From HGM05232 sp036661515 (lineage in GTDB: Bacteria > Bacteroidota > Bacteroidia > Bacteroidales > Muribaculaceae): a stretch of 28,790 bases of DNA. Position 1 is the stretch's first letter, and the number at the start of each line of letters is the position of its first letter. Under the pieces are notes generated by a model. It ran no database searches, was not told the DNA's origin, and was given only the letters and a program-made list of their open reading frames with translations. Of this stretch, positions 1-8,553 are shown in pieces. The stretch is taken from NCBI GenBank assembly GCA_036661515.1, contig JAVWYO010000021.1, positions 1-28,790 on the forward strand, written 5' to 3'. The translations under genes and the position numbers were made by a program.

Positions 1-19
1 TAAAAACTACATTATATAT

Positions 20-38
20 AGGAGTAAACAATACTCCT
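20..38. other. Short perfect inverted repeat near window edge
   Basis: Seven-base arms AGGAGTA and TACTCCT are separated by five bases. No T-run follows, so it is not a convincing intrinsic terminator. It may belong to the end of a gene outside the window or to the upstream control region of the next gene. Nothing else is recognisable in bases 1-108. Confidence 0.3.
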
Positions 39-108
39 GGATTTAAGGAGCTATATTAATAATGAACTATTAATTTACTATTTGATTTTATGTGACAGGT
101 ATTTTATA

Positions 109-116
109 TATATTTG
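109..116 (+). promoter_or_regulatory. Candidate -7 box for the DUF6377 gene
   Basis: TATATTTG matches the Bacteroidota -7 consensus TAnnTTTG and ends 13 bases before the start codon. A TTTG lies at 81-84, but the 24-base spacing is longer than the usual 19-21, so the -33 element is doubtful. If used, the 5' leader would be very short. Confidence 0.4.
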
Positions 117-129
117 TAATCCATAAGAT

Positions 130-1731
130 ATGAATATGAGAGTTCTATTGAATTATAATCGTCTGATGTTGCTATTTCTAACGCTATCGTTGGCAATAGT
201 GCCAGTTTTTGCTGAGCACCCTATATGTGCGAATGACTTAGCTATGCTCGACAAAGAGCTTGAAAAGGTAGCTGAATATGACAAGGTTAAATATAATCGC
301 ATTGATAGTTTGCGACACCTATACTATAAATCGCCTAAAAATTCAAAAGAGCAACTAAATCTTGCACTTCGCATCGGAAATGAATATGAATCTTTCATTA
401 CCGACTCAGCCATGGTATATTATGAAACAGGTATTGACCTTGCTAAAATGGCGGGAGACTCTGTTGGCGAAATAGAAGCTCGTCTGCGCAAAATGAAAGT
501 TCTGGGCGTTTCGGGGTTTTTCACGGAAGCGACTACAGAATTGGCAGCTATTGAACGTAATCCTATACCTCAATCTCTCAAATCACTTTGGAATGATGCT
601 GGTCGCCAACTTTACATATATATGCTCGCATACACCGAACAAAATAGCACCTACTCACAAAGTTATACACAGCTAAATAATAATTACCGCGACAGTTTAA
701 TATTGACATTAGACCCCAAAAGCGACATATACCGTTTCTACTTAGGAGAAAATCTTATGAATAAGGGGAATGATAAAAGAGCAGGAGCTGTTTTGTCCGA
801 TTTAATCGGGGATATTAGCCCAAATAACAGTAATATTTATGCCCGTGCAACAAGTGTATATGCAAATATAAAAAACAGGAATGGCGAAAGCGAGATAGGT
901 GCCTACTACTGGGCATTATCGGCTATATCAGATATTAGAAATTCAATTAAAGAAAACACATCTTTACAAAATCTTGCTCTATATCTATATGCACGTGGCG
1001 ACATTGAGCATGCTTATCGTTACATTAGGGCATCTATGGAAGATGCTAACTTTTGCAATGCGCGACTTCGTAAAATGCAGATTGCGAGCAATATGCCTCT
1101 TATAGATAGTGCATATAAAGCCCAGATTGAAGAACAGCGTCAAAAAGTGCTTGCAACGCTTATTATAATGAGCTTGCTTTCAGTGTGTCTAATTATAGCC
1201 GTCATAGCAGGCTTAATGCAGATGCGAAAATTAAATGTTGCTCGAATGCATCTAAAAAAGGCGAATAGTACTAAGGAAGAATACATGGGGCATTTCCTCG
1301 ACCTTTGTTCTATATATATGAGCCGGCTTGACAATTTCTGCAAAGTAGTTACACGTAAGGTGAGTACAGGTCAACTTGATGACTTGATAAAAATGACAAA
1401 ATCGACGAAATTTGCCGAAGAGCAGCACCAACTTTTTTATGAAAACTTCGATAGCGCATTTCTTCATATATACCCAAATTTCATTGATGAGTTTAACGCA
1501 TTACTATTAGAAAATGAACAAATTGTAATAAAAGATTATGGGAAACTTACGCCAGAATTGCGTATCTTTGCGTTCTTAAGAATGGGCGTTGACGATAGTG
1601 CAAAGATAGCATCGTTCCTACACTACTCAGTAAACACAATATATACCTACCGCAATCGCATGAAAAGCAAAGCCAAAAACAGAAATACATTTGACGACGA
1701 TATTATGAGCATAGGGAACCCAAAAGATTAG
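130..1731 (+). CDS. DUF6377 membrane-anchored regulator-like protein
   Basis: The 533-residue protein has an N-terminal hydrophobic signal (about 9-28), an alpha-helical tetratricopeptide-like region (about 40-330), one strong membrane helix (about 339-362) and a C-terminal cytoplasmic part. That part ends in a helix-turn-helix-like stretch (about 474-512, around ELRIFAFLRMG and SVNTIYTYRNRMK) resembling LuxR-type DNA-binding segments. This architecture matches the Bacteroidota DUF6377 family, which is widely annotated but functionally uncharacterised. I infer an extracytoplasmic sensor part joined to a DNA-binding end, without kinase motifs. The GH97 gene 213 bases downstream on the same strand could be a target; this is inferred from position only. 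The first ATG of an ATG-AAT-ATG pair is used; starting two codons later would change little. Confidence 0.82.
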   Translation: MNMRVLLNYNRLMLLFLTLSLAIVPVFAEHPICANDLAMLDKELEKVAEYDKVKYNRIDSLRHLYYKSPKNSKEQLNLALRIGNEYESFITDSAMVYYETGIDLAKMAGDSVGEIEARLRKMKVLGVSGFFTEATTELAAIERNPIPQSLKSLWNDAGRQLYIYMLAYTEQNSTYSQSYTQLNNNYRDSLILTLDPKSDIYRFYLGENLMNKGNDKRAGAVLSDLIGDISPNNSNIYARATSVYANIKNRNGESEIGAYYWALSAISDIRNSIKENTSLQNLALYLYARGDIEHAYRYIRASMEDANFCNARLRKMQIASNMPLIDSAYKAQIEEQRQKVLATLIIMSLLSVCLIIAVIAGLMQMRKLNVARMHLKKANSTKEEYMGHFLDLCSIYMSRLDNFCKVVTRKVSTGQLDDLIKMTKSTKFAEEQHQLFYENFDSAFLHIYPNFIDEFNALLLENEQIVIKDYGKLTPELRIFAFLRMGVDDSAKIASFLHYSVNTIYTYRNRMKSKAKNRNTFDDDIMSIGNPKD

Positions 1732-1882
1732 GAAATAAACAAATATTATTTATATTATAATCTATATTTCATTTTATTTATTATACTCATAAACCTTTAT
1801 TGTATACCGCATTACATAATTTTATAATTCATAATAATTTATATTTACATCATACCGTGTTTCTTTTTACACAAAGCACACC

Positions 1883-1890
1883 TAAATTTG
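1883..1890 (+). promoter_or_regulatory. Candidate -7 box for the GH97 gene
   Basis: TAAATTTG fits TAnnTTTG and lies 54 bases before the GH97 start in the AT-rich interval 1732-1944. A weak -33-like TTTC sits at 1860-1863 with 19-base spacing. I see no clear terminator for the upstream gene in this interval, so read-through from it is possible. Confidence 0.45.
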
Positions 1891-1944
1891 CAAGATACGA
1901 TTTGAGCCTCACATACCAGTATCTACAAAACCAAATAAATTATT

Positions 1945-4062
1945 ATGATATCGTCTTTTAAAAAAGCCCTAATTTTAGTCATTGGATTCCTAACCTGTTT
2001 TAACTTAATGGCAGAAGTTGTTACTTCGCCTAATGGTAATGTTGTTCTTTCTTTTAATGTGAGCGGAAATGGTGTTCCCTCCTACAATCTACAATTTAAG
2101 GGTAAAGAGGTTATTAAAACCTCGCGATTAGGGCTAACCCTCAAAAACGATGTTGGTTTATTAGATGGATTTTCTATCGCAAGTATTGCCAGAGATAGTA
2201 CTGACAATACTTGGCACCCAGTGTGGGGCGAAGAAAGTGCAATTCGTAATCACTACAATGAAATGGCGGTCACACTCCATCAAGCGAAAAAAGACCGCAA
2301 CATCATTGTAAAATTTAGAGTATTTAATGATGGTATTGGACTACGCTATGAATTTCCATTGCAAAAGAATCTAAATTATTTCGTAATAAAAGATGAGCGC
2401 ACAGAATTTGCAATGACTGGCGACCACACAGCTACTTGGATACCAGGTGACTACGACACCCAAGAATATGACTACACAGTGTCACGCCTTTCTAAAATAA
2501 GGGAACTCCTTCCAAGCGCGGTAAGCGACAATGCCTCTCAAACAGTATTTTCTCCAACTGGTGTTCAAACAGCATTAATGCTAAAGACCGACGATGGAAT
2601 ATATATGAATCTACATGAAGCGGCACTTGTTGACTACGCTTGCATGCATCTAAATCTTGACGACAAAAATATGGTCTTTACATCATGGTTAACCCCAGAT
2701 GCAACAGGCGACAAAGGTTACCTTCAAGCACCATCAGTTTCTCCATGGCGTACAATTATCGTTAGCGATGATGCACGCGACATATTAGCATCGCGCATCA
2801 CACTAAATCTTAATGAGCCATGCGCTTATGAAGACACATCATGGATTAAACCAGTGAAATATATTGGTGTTTGGTGGGAAATGATTACAGGGAAGAGTTC
2901 ATGGTCATACACCAACGACCACTATTCTGTAAAGCTCGGAAAAACCGACTATTCACATTCAAAACCCAATGGCACACATGGAGCAAATAATGACAACGTA
3001 AAACGTTACATCGATTTTGCGGCAAAGCATGGTTTTGACCAAGTCCTTGTTGAAGGGTGGAACGAAGGCTGGGAAGATTGGGCTGGTTGCTCAAAGGATT
3101 ATGTGTTTGACTTCGTCACACCATATCCCGACTTTAACGTTAAGATGCTTAACAACTATGCAGCCGATAAAGGGGTGAAACTAATGATGCACCACGAGAC
3201 ATCAGGCTCAACACGTAACTACGAACGCCATATGGATAGTGCTTATAAATTTATGGTTGACAACGGATATAATGCCGTTAAATCGGGCTATGTAGGACCA
3301 ATTCTGCCACGTGGCGACCACCATTATAGCCAATGGAGCAATAATCACTATCTTTATTGCATCACAAAAGCTGCTGAATACAAAATATGCGTAAACGCAC
3401 ACGAAGCAGTGCGCCCCACAGGACTTTGTCGCACATATCCAAATCTTATAGGCAATGAATCGGCACGAGGAACAGAGTTTGAAGCATTTGTTGGCAATCG
3501 CCCACACCACACCACATGCCTACCGTTTACACGTCTTATTGGCGGTCCAATGGATTACACTCCAGGTATTTTCGACCTAAAGATTCAATTTCCAGGTCGC
3601 GAAAACAAATCTACTGTCAACACAACACTTGCAAAGCAACTTGCACTTTACGTAACAATGTATAGCCCATTACAGATGGCTGCCGACTTCCCCGAAAATT
3701 ATGAGAAGCACTTAGATGCTTTCCAATTTATCAAAGATGTAGCAGTAGACTGGGACAAGAGCGTTTATCTTGAGGCAGAGCCTGGTGACTACATTACAAT
3801 AGCTCGCAAAGCGAAAGGCTCAGATAATTGGTTTATTGGCGGTATTACCGACGAAAACAGTCGTATTTCAACTATTAATCTCGACTTTCTCGACCCAAAC
3901 ACAAAATACATTGCAACTATATATAGTGATGCAAAAGATGCTGATTACAAGACCAATCCAACGGCTTACCAAATCAAGAAAATGAAAGTAACATCAAAGT
4001 CAAAACTTTCAACAAAACTCGCTCGCAGTGGAGGTTATGCAATCTCAATCAGCAAGCAATAG
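1945..4062 (+). CDS. GH97 alpha-glucosidase, SusB-like, predicted inverting
   Basis: This is a 705-residue secreted enzyme with a signal peptide (about 1-23), an N-terminal beta-sandwich (about 25-280), a catalytic barrel (about 295-570) and a C-terminal beta domain. Four glutamates match the spacing of the characterised SusB of Bacteroides thetaiotaomicron: E418 (in MMHHETS), E487 (in NAHEAV), E505 (in GNESARG) and E511 (in GTEFE). They correspond to SusB E439, E508, E526 and E532, that is general bases, calcium ligands and general acid. E174 is a plausible fifth match (calcium ligand). This supports the inverting branch rather than the retaining branch with an aspartate nucleophile. Likely role: release of glucose from alpha-glucans in the periplasm. 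No SusC, SusD or amylase gene is in the window, so it stands outside a visible utilisation locus. Confidence 0.93.
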   Translation: MISSFKKALILVIGFLTCFNLMAEVVTSPNGNVVLSFNVSGNGVPSYNLQFKGKEVIKTSRLGLTLKNDVGLLDGFSIASIARDSTDNTWHPVWGEESAIRNHYNEMAVTLHQAKKDRNIIVKFRVFNDGIGLRYEFPLQKNLNYFVIKDERTEFAMTGDHTATWIPGDYDTQEYDYTVSRLSKIRELLPSAVSDNASQTVFSPTGVQTALMLKTDDGIYMNLHEAALVDYACMHLNLDDKNMVFTSWLTPDATGDKGYLQAPSVSPWRTIIVSDDARDILASRITLNLNEPCAYEDTSWIKPVKYIGVWWEMITGKSSWSYTNDHYSVKLGKTDYSHSKPNGTHGANNDNVKRYIDFAAKHGFDQVLVEGWNEGWEDWAGCSKDYVFDFVTPYPDFNVKMLNNYAADKGVKLMMHHETSGSTRNYERHMDSAYKFMVDNGYNAVKSGYVGPILPRGDHHYSQWSNNHYLYCITKAAEYKICVNAHEAVRPTGLCRTYPNLIGNESARGTEFEAFVGNRPHHTTCLPFTRLIGGPMDYTPGIFDLKIQFPGRENKSTVNTTLAKQLALYVTMYSPLQMAADFPENYEKHLDAFQFIKDVAVDWDKSVYLEAEPGDYITIARKAKGSDNWFIGGITDENSRISTINLDFLDPNTKYIATIYSDAKDADYKTNPTAYQIKKMKVTSKSKLSTKLARSGGYAISISKQ

Positions 4063-4090
4063 CAAATAATTCTACAACATATTAAGAATA

Positions 4091-4130
4091 GCCCCATGCA
4101 ATCACAAAACGATAGCATGGGGCAATTTTT
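4091..4130 (+). terminator. Intrinsic terminator after the GH97 gene
   Basis: A perfect nine-base stem (GCCCCATGC / GCATGGGGC) with a 15-base loop is followed by AATTTTT. It lies 28 bases after the GH97 stop. On the other strand, beyond the end of upp, no T-run follows the stem, so it appears directed to the plus strand, though it could still form in both transcripts. Confidence 0.85.
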
Positions 4131-4161
4131 ATTTGAGCGATTAGCTCAAAGCATATTACAA

Positions 4162-4815
4162 TTATTCTTTCTCACCATACGCCAAGTCGCCAGCATCGCC
4201 AAGACCAGGAACTATGTAGGAGTGTATATTGATTTCTGAATCTATTGCACCAACCCACACCGTTGTGATGTCATCGGGGAAATTAGCCTTGATAAAGTCA
4301 ATGGCTTGTTGCGATGCAATAGCAGAGGCAATGTGTATCTTGGCAGGATGTCCCTTTGTGAGCAATGCTCGATAGGACAATTCCATGGAAGCACCTGTGG
4401 CAAGCATAGGGTCAACAAGTATCAACGTCTTATCATCAATTCGTGGCGCTGCTATATATTCTATATGTATTTCAAAATGTTCCTTTTCCTTATATTTACG
4501 ATATGCCGATACAAACGCATTATCAGCATTATCAAAATAATTGAGGAAACCTTGATGGAATGGCAATCCAGCGCGCAAAATAGTACCAAGCACAATTTTT
4601 TCACTTACTGCATTGCAAGTAGTAGTTGCGAGAGGCGTTTGGGTTGCTACCGATTCATAGTCGAGACGCTTTGATATTTCATAAGCCATAATCTGACCTA
4701 TGCGTTCAAGATTTATGCGGAAACGCAACTTATCTTTTTGAATATTTACATCGCGTAGCTCCATCATATATTGGCTCACAAGCGATTTTTGATTATCAAA
4801 ATTAATAATTTCCAT
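4162..4815 (-). CDS. upp: Uracil phosphoribosyltransferase
   Basis: The 217-residue protein converts uracil and PRPP to UMP in pyrimidine salvage. Visible motifs are the type I PRPP-binding loop DPMLATGAS (135-143) and the C-terminal uracil-binding segment GLGDAGDLAYG (204-214); ILRAGL (80-85) is also typical. Length is close to the family norm (about 210). It is the last gene of a minus-strand cluster, 19 bases after ribF, and is probably cotranscribed with ribF and the HAD phosphatase. It converges on the GH97 gene. Confidence 0.96.
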   Translation of the reverse strand: MEIINFDNQKSLVSQYMMELRDVNIQKDKLRFRINLERIGQIMAYEISKRLDYESVATQTPLATTTCNAVSEKIVLGTILRAGLPFHQGFLNYFDNADNAFVSAYRKYKEKEHFEIHIEYIAAPRIDDKTLILVDPMLATGASMELSYRALLTKGHPAKIHIASAIASQQAIDFIKANFPDDITTVWVGAIDSEINIHSYIVPGLGDAGDLAYGEKE

Positions 4816-4834
4816 GTGTCTATGTATTATTTTA

Positions 4835-5770
4835 TTATATATTATTTTTCAATATCAATCGTGCCTCTTTTTCATCTTGCATAAGTTGAAGTTGAAGTTC
4901 ATCAATTGAATTCATCTTGCGCTCGGTGCGAATAAACTTTACAAATTCAATCGTCAAATCTTTTCCATAAATATCCTCATCGAAGTCAAATATGTGAACT
5001 TCAATACTTTTTGAGTTACCATTATTAAATGTAGGGCGCACACCAATATTTGCCATTCCGCAAAATATTTTATCACAGCCTTCAATCTTTACTCGCACGG
5101 CATACACACCACGATGTGGCACTATCACTGCATTACATGATGGGGTGATATTTGCCGTAGGGAATCCTATTTTATGTCCATTTTCAAAACCATGAACCAC
5201 CCTACCCTTTATGCTAAATAATCGGCTCAAGCAATGAGAGGCATCATCAACCTTACCGCCAGAAATAAGCCTGCGAATTATCGAAGAACTCACGGGACAA
5301 TATTCGCCAACATATTCCTCAGCCTTTATTATCTCAACGCCAATCTCTGCGCCATAGCGCACATAGTCATCAAATGTTTCCTCAACATTATGACCAAAGC
5401 GATGATTGTAGCCTATCACAAGTAGCGATACTCCATATTGATTATGAACGAGTTGCAAAAACTCACGCGCGCCAAGCATGGCTATCGATTTATCAAAATT
5501 AAGTAATATGGTGTAGTCTAACCCCAATTCCGACAAATATTTCAACCGGTCATCAATAGGCATAATCATGCACAAATCACTGTTGGGATTAAGTACAAGT
5601 TGTGGATGTTGAGCAAACGTAATAACACCAGTTTTCAGTCCACGTAGGCCAGCCTCATAACGAAGCGTAGAAACCACCTGTTGGTGCCCGACATGCACGC
5701 CATCAAACATTCCAATTGCCGCTGCAATAGAGCGGGGAGGTAAAATATGTGGCTCACTTATTATCGTCAT
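4835..5770 (-). CDS. ribF: Bifunctional riboflavin kinase / FAD synthetase
   Basis: The 311-residue cytoplasmic enzyme phosphorylates riboflavin to FMN and adenylates FMN to FAD. The N-terminal adenylyltransferase has GMFDGVHVGH (20-29) and the SSSIIRR segment (161-167). The C-terminal kinase has GFPTAN (202-207) and NIGVRPTF (241-248). Length is normal. The gene lies 13 bases after the HAD phosphatase gene and 19 before upp. No FMN-riboswitch-like leader is apparent. The supply of FMN and FAD is relevant to the flavin-carrying Rnf subunits elsewhere in the window, but that link is general, not local. Confidence 0.96.
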   Translation of the reverse strand: MTIISEPHILPPRSIAAAIGMFDGVHVGHQQVVSTLRYEAGLRGLKTGVITFAQHPQLVLNPNSDLCMIMPIDDRLKYLSELGLDYTILLNFDKSIAMLGAREFLQLVHNQYGVSLLVIGYNHRFGHNVEETFDDYVRYGAEIGVEIIKAEEYVGEYCPVSSSIIRRLISGGKVDDASHCLSRLFSIKGRVVHGFENGHKIGFPTANITPSCNAVIVPHRGVYAVRVKIEGCDKIFCGMANIGVRPTFNNGNSKSIEVHIFDFDEDIYGKDLTIEFVKFIRTERKMNSIDELQLQLMQDEKEARLILKNNI

Positions 5771-5783
5771 CTTTCAGTAATAA

Positions 5784-6410
5784 TTACTTTTTGAAATAAT
5801 CCATAAATTCAGTACCAGGCACCACAAGATGAGTTTGAAAGCCAAACGGCACAGCAGCATCAAGGTTTTTCTGAGAGTCATCGAAGAAAACCGTTTCAGC
5901 AGGATTAATCGCCAGATGAGCTATTGTATAATTAAATATTTCGGGACTTGGCTTTGCACACTTTGCCTTATAAGAAAGAGCAATCCCGTCAAAATAATCA
6001 TCAACGGTGTATCCCTCTGCCCTAAAACATTTATCTATTTTGCTATCAAACATAATAGAATTTGTATTTGACAGCATAAAAACTTTATATTGTTGCTTCA
6101 ACTTACGAAGAGATTTAAGACGATGAGTAGGTATTCCTATAAGAAAGTCATTAAATGCCGCATCGAGTTGCGCATCGGAGACGTTAGTCGAAATTCGTTC
6201 GCGCATAGCATTTCGAAATTCAGATGCTGTTATTTTCCCTTCCTCCAATTCAAGAAACGCTCCACTCTGCACATAAAGTCCAAGCAACTCACTGGCATTG
6301 TCCATTCCAAGAGCCGTTAGAGAAGCGACGCAGCGTTCTCTCTCAATATCCATTATAACGCCACCAAGATCAAATAACAAATTCTTCACAACCGCTTTTT
6401 CTGTAACCAT
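5784..6410 (-). CDS. HAD-superfamily phosphatase (YihX/IA-like)
   Basis: The 208-residue protein has the HAD motifs in order: nucleophile segment DLGGV starting at Asp14, the SNTN motif II, Lys in KPSPEIF (motif III) and FFDDS (motif IV). The position two residues after the nucleophile is Gly, as in YihX-type sugar or nucleotide phosphatases. Substrate cannot be read from sequence. As the first gene of the HAD-ribF-upp cluster it might act on a flavin or nucleotide monophosphate (FMN or a riboflavin-pathway phosphate are candidates), but this is only context-based inference. Confidence 0.85.
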   Translation of the reverse strand: MVTEKAVVKNLLFDLGGVIMDIERERCVASLTALGMDNASELLGLYVQSGAFLELEEGKITASEFRNAMRERISTNVSDAQLDAAFNDFLIGIPTHRLKSLRKLKQQYKVFMLSNTNSIMFDSKIDKCFRAEGYTVDDYFDGIALSYKAKCAKPSPEIFNYTIAHLAINPAETVFFDDSQKNLDAAVPFGFQTHLVVPGTEFMDYFKK

Positions 6411-6447
6411 TAGTTTTATATTGTTTGCTTAGACATCTAAAATCAGG

Positions 6448-6455
6448 CAAAGATA
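6448..6455 (-). promoter_or_regulatory. Candidate -7 box for the HAD-ribF-upp cluster
   Basis: Read on the minus strand this is TATCTTTG, a match to TAnnTTTG, 37 bases before the HAD start. A good TTTG at the -33 position is not present. A second TATCTTTG occurs on the minus strand at 6532-6539. This lies in the divergent interval 6411-6726, which otherwise holds only the rimP promoter and leader. Confidence 0.42.
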
Positions 6456-6610
6456 CAAACTTTACCAAAATGCGCATATCCTTTCCTTATGAAATCGTAT
6501 AACAAGGTGCATAAAAGCGGTGAAGAATCGCCAAAGATAAATAAGTTTAGTTAAACTTTCATAAATATATCATACTTTGTAGCATCTTTTTGTGCCAAAA
6601 GCGCGATAAA

Positions 6611-6642
6611 TTTGCAAAGAACATAATAATATAGTATATTTG
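6611..6642 (+). promoter_or_regulatory. Consensus promoter of the rimP-nusA-infB operon
   Basis: TTTG (6611-6614), exactly 20 bases, then TATATTTG (6635-6642). This is a full match to the Bacteroidota primary sigma consensus. Transcription should begin near 6647, giving a leader of about 80 bases that contains a terminator-like hairpin and a small reading frame. Confidence 0.83.
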
Positions 6643-6658
6643 TAGCCGATAAAGGGTT

Positions 6659-6730
6659 ATGGAGGGGGCAGTTGCTCCCTCATTTTTTTATCTTATGCGA
6701 AATTATCCACATAATACTAACATTTTATGA
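6659..6730 (+). CDS. Candidate 23-codon leader peptide (uORF) before rimP
   Basis: An ATG at 6659, about a dozen bases after the predicted transcript start, opens a 23-codon frame. It reads straight through the leader hairpin and T-run and stops with TGA at 6728-6730, overlapping the rimP start as ATGA. Translating it would put a ribosome over the hairpin arms while RNA polymerase is close, and would couple termination to rimP initiation. The arrangement fits attenuation or translational coupling, but the frame is short, has no recognisable ribosome site and no run of one regulatory codon. It could be chance. Confidence 0.35.
   Translation: MEGAVAPSFFYLMRNYPHNTNIL
6662..6689 (+). terminator. 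Terminator-like hairpin in the rimP leader (possible attenuator)
   Basis: GAGGGGGCA and TGCTCCCTC form a nine-pair stem with one G-T pair and a very tight loop (AGTT if the last pair opens). After one A comes a run of seven Ts. It lies between the consensus promoter and the rimP start, so it would stop operon transcripts unless melted or anti-terminated. NusA, encoded by the second gene, acts on such hairpins, which suggests autoregulation as in the E. coli rimP-nusA operon. That is inference. Confidence 0.7.
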
Positions 6731-7194
6731 TTGATAACAAAGCCTTGAAAGCCGTTATTGAAGCAGGACTTCAAGACACGGATATGTTTCTTGTTGATAT
6801 AATAATTAACCCCAGTAATGCTATCGTAGTAGAAATTGATAGTACATCGGGGGTAAGCATCGAGGAATGTATTAGGCTCACAAAACTGGTTGAAGAGAAC
6901 TTTGACCGAGACAAAGAAGATTACGAGCTCGAAATAGGGTCGGCTGGACTAACTTCACCATTTAAGGTGAAAGCCCAATATGACAAGAACCTCGGGAACG
7001 AAGTAGAAGTACTAACGGGAGATGGTCGAAAGCTAAAAGCGACACTTAAGTCAACGACAGATAACGACTTTACCGTAACGACAACAAAGAAGGTAAAAAT
7101 CGATGGAGCAAAACGGCCTACCGAAGTGCAAGAAGACGAGACCTTCAAATATAGCGAAATAAAATATACAAAATATTTAATGCAGTTTAAATAG
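6727..7194 (+). CDS. rimP: Ribosome maturation factor RimP
   Basis: The 155-residue protein assists 30S subunit maturation. It has the RimP pattern of an N-terminal alpha/beta domain (ending near DYELEIGSAGL, typical of the family's conserved ExxSPGL-like segment) and a C-terminal SH3-like barrel, which here carries a longer charged insertion. Identity is strengthened by position: nusA follows after three bases and infB after that, the conserved bacterial order. The start overlaps the stop of a small upstream frame (ATGA). Confidence 0.92.
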   Translation: MIDNKALKAVIEAGLQDTDMFLVDIIINPSNAIVVEIDSTSGVSIEECIRLTKLVEENFDRDKEDYELEIGSAGLTSPFKVKAQYDKNLGNEVEVLTGDGRKLKATLKSTTDNDFTVTTTKKVKIDGAKRPTEVQEDETFKYSEIKYTKYLMQFK

Positions 7195-7197
7195 ATT

Positions 7198-8463
7198 ATG
7201 GCAGCAAAGAAAGAGGAATCCATCGACATGGTGGACAGATTTTCAGAATTTAAAGAGCTGAAAAATATCGATAAGACCACAATGATTAGCGTCTTAGAAG
7301 AATCATTTCGTAGTGTTCTGGCTAAAATGTTTGGGACCGACGAAAACTTTGACGTAATTATGAACCCCGACAAAGGGGACTGCGAAATATATCAAAACCT
7401 TCAGGTTGTAGCAGATGGTGAAGTAGAAGATAAAAACAAGCAAATCAGCTTAACTGATGCACATAACGACCCTGATGATCCAGATCCCGACTGTGAGGTA
7501 GGAGAAGAGCACATCAAGAAAATCGAATTTGCTAAGTTTGGCCGTCGAGCAATCTTAAACTTACGTCAAACTCTTGCATCAAAAATATTAGACTTGCAGA
7601 AAGATGCTATCTACACCAAGTTTAAAGAGTTAGAGGGAGAATTAGTCACTGGTGAAGTATATCAATTATGGAAAAAAGAGATTCTTTTACTCGACGACGA
7701 TAAAAATGAATTATTACTACCAAAAACAGAACAAATCCCTAACGATTTTTATCGCAAAGGCGACACTGTGCGTGCAGTAATTAGCAATGTTGATAATAAG
7801 AACAACAACCCTAAAATAACAGTTTCTCGTACTAACGAAGCATTTCTTCGTCGCCTTTTTGAACTTGAAGTACCTGAAATTCACGATGGATTAATTCTTA
7901 TACGTGCAGTAGCTCGTATACCAGGAGAACGCGCAAAGATTGCCGTAGAATCATACGACGAACGCATCGACCCCGTTGGTGCTTGCGTAGGTGTTAAAGG
8001 TGCACGAATACATGGAATCGTTAGAGAATTAAGGAACGAAAATATCGACGTAATTCCATTTACAACAAATCCTCAGCTATTTATCCAACGAGCACTTAGC
8101 CCAGCTAAGATTTCATCTATAAGGCTTACTGAAGAAGATAAGCGTGCCGAAGTTTTTTTACGCCCCGAAGAGGTATCGCTCGCAATTGGTAAAGGTGGAT
8201 TAAATATCAAACTGGCATCAATGCTCACAGGATACACCATTGATGTGTATCGCGACCTTGAGGAAGCAGGAGAAGAAGATATTTACTTAGAAGAATTTAA
8301 AGACGAAATTGAACCTTGGGTAATTGAAGCCCTTAAAGATATGGGTTGCGCAACCGCTAAGAGCGTTCTTGCCACTCCTCGAGCAGATCTTATTGAAAAA
8401 GCCGATTTAGAAGAAGATACTGTCGATGAAGTAATGAGAATCCTTGGCGCAGAATTTGAATAG
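7198..8463 (+). CDS. nusA: Transcription termination/antitermination factor NusA
   Basis: The 421-residue RNA polymerase-associated factor modulates pausing, termination and antitermination. Domains in order: N-terminal polymerase-binding region (about 1-130), S1 RNA-binding domain (about 145-212), KH1 with GVKGAR (265-270), KH2 with IGKGG (330-334), and a single helix-hairpin-helix-like C-terminus (about 370-421). It is shorter than E. coli NusA (495) because it lacks the paired acidic repeats, as in many non-proteobacteria. An acidic stretch (HNDPDDPDPDCE, about 89-100) interrupts the N-terminal domain. It sits three bases after rimP. Confidence 0.97.
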   Translation: MAAKKEESIDMVDRFSEFKELKNIDKTTMISVLEESFRSVLAKMFGTDENFDVIMNPDKGDCEIYQNLQVVADGEVEDKNKQISLTDAHNDPDDPDPDCEVGEEHIKKIEFAKFGRRAILNLRQTLASKILDLQKDAIYTKFKELEGELVTGEVYQLWKKEILLLDDDKNELLLPKTEQIPNDFYRKGDTVRAVISNVDNKNNNPKITVSRTNEAFLRRLFELEVPEIHDGLILIRAVARIPGERAKIAVESYDERIDPVGACVGVKGARIHGIVRELRNENIDVIPFTTNPQLFIQRALSPAKISSIRLTEEDKRAEVFLRPEEVSLAIGKGGLNIKLASMLTGYTIDVYRDLEEAGEEDIYLEEFKDEIEPWVIEALKDMGCATAKSVLATPRADLIEKADLEEDTVDEVMRILGAEFE

Positions 8464-8473
8464 ACGACTGAGC

Positions 8474-8523
8474 CGGCATTTTGCCGAGAAAAGAATTTAG
8501 AATGAGCAATATAGCTCAATTCT
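8474..8523 (+). other. Two small hairpins in the nusA-infB spacer
   Basis: The 90-base spacer contains CGGCA-TTT-TGCCG (8474-8486) and a second stem formed by AGAATGAGC and GCTCAATTCT (8499-8523) with one bulged base. Neither is followed by a T-run, so they are not good terminators. They may affect mRNA processing or infB translation. They are weak, and similar stems can arise by chance. Confidence 0.3.
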
Positions 8524-8553
8524 TCAATTAAAAAAAACAACTTATTACAGAAT

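Noticed and set aside
4306..4674. Open frame of 122 codons opposite upp
   Set aside because: It lies wholly antisense to a clear uracil phosphoribosyltransferase gene, is Cys/Ile-rich and has no family resemblance.
5771..5783. FMN riboswitch controlling ribF
   Set aside because: ribF follows the HAD gene by 13 bases, and the interval upstream of the HAD gene shows no FMN-aptamer-like conserved stems.
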